Positions 5,976 to 5,979 of a DNA stretch of 5,979 nt are shown one piece after another. A program made the translations under genes and the position numbers. How positions within the stretch are numbered: position 1 is the stretch's first letter; every line of letters starts with the position of its first letter. The notes under the pieces were generated by a model that searched no databases, was not told the origin of the DNA, and saw only the letters and a program-made list of their open reading frames with translations. This DNA is from Pseudanabaenales cyanobacterium (GTDB lineage Bacteria > Cyanobacteriota > Cyanobacteriia > Phormidesmidales > Phormidesmidaceae), in assembly GCA_022360135.1 (NCBI GenBank), contig JAKSDM010001032.1:1-5979 (forward strand), given 5' to 3'.

Positions 5976-5979
5976 GCAA
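5972..5979 (+). CDS. Start of a downstream gene, cut by the window end
   Basis: An ATG at 5972 overlaps the TGA of the DICT gene (ATGA) and is preceded by the Shine-Dalgarno GGAGGTGA. Only Met, Ser and two bases of the third codon are visible, so nothing can be said about the product. The overlap suggests it is co-transcribed and translationally coupled with the DICT/HD-GYP-like gene and may be its signalling partner; that is inference from layout. Confidence 0.7.

Overview
The window looks like cyanobacterial chromosome. The evidence is two exact copies of the cyanobacterial octamer GCGATCGC (4107-4114 and 4806-4813), plus a DICT-domain protein of a layout I associate with cyanobacteria. I cannot name a genus. 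All six substantial genes lie on the + strand, and a seventh begins in the last eight bases.

Region 1 (2-2425) is a nucleotide-sugar module. It holds the 3' three-quarters of an NDP-sugar 4,6-dehydratase of the extended SDR type (best guess: CDP-glucose 4,6-dehydratase-like), a strong C/G-rich hairpin terminator, an RmlC/RfbC-type 3,5-epimerase, and an SDR reductase/epimerase that overlaps the epimerase by four bases (ATGA). Together they could turn an NDP-hexose into an NDP-6-deoxyhexose: dehydration to the 4-keto-6-deoxy sugar, epimerisation at C3 and/or C5, then 4-keto reduction. A sugar-1-phosphate nucleotidylyltransferase would be expected just upstream, outside the window.

Region 2 (2527-3717) is a GT61 (DUF563) glycosyltransferase, noticeably AT-richer than the flanking genes in sampled blocks. 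It could transfer a sugar in the same surface-polysaccharide pathway.

Region 3 (3737-5979) changes theme. It has an Sfp/HetI-type 4'-phosphopantetheinyl transferase, which activates acyl or peptidyl carrier proteins. Next is a DICT sensory-domain protein whose C-terminal half is a degenerate HD-GYP domain that has lost its metal ligands. Last is the start of a coupled downstream gene behind a near-perfect Shine-Dalgarno.

No RNA genes, CRISPR arrays, insertion sequences or attachment sites were seen, and no gene-free stretch exceeds 150 bases. I found no clear undescribed system. The most unusual points are the pseudo-enzyme HD-GYP fused to DICT, the SDR with Asn in place of the catalytic Lys, and competing hairpins at the terminator.
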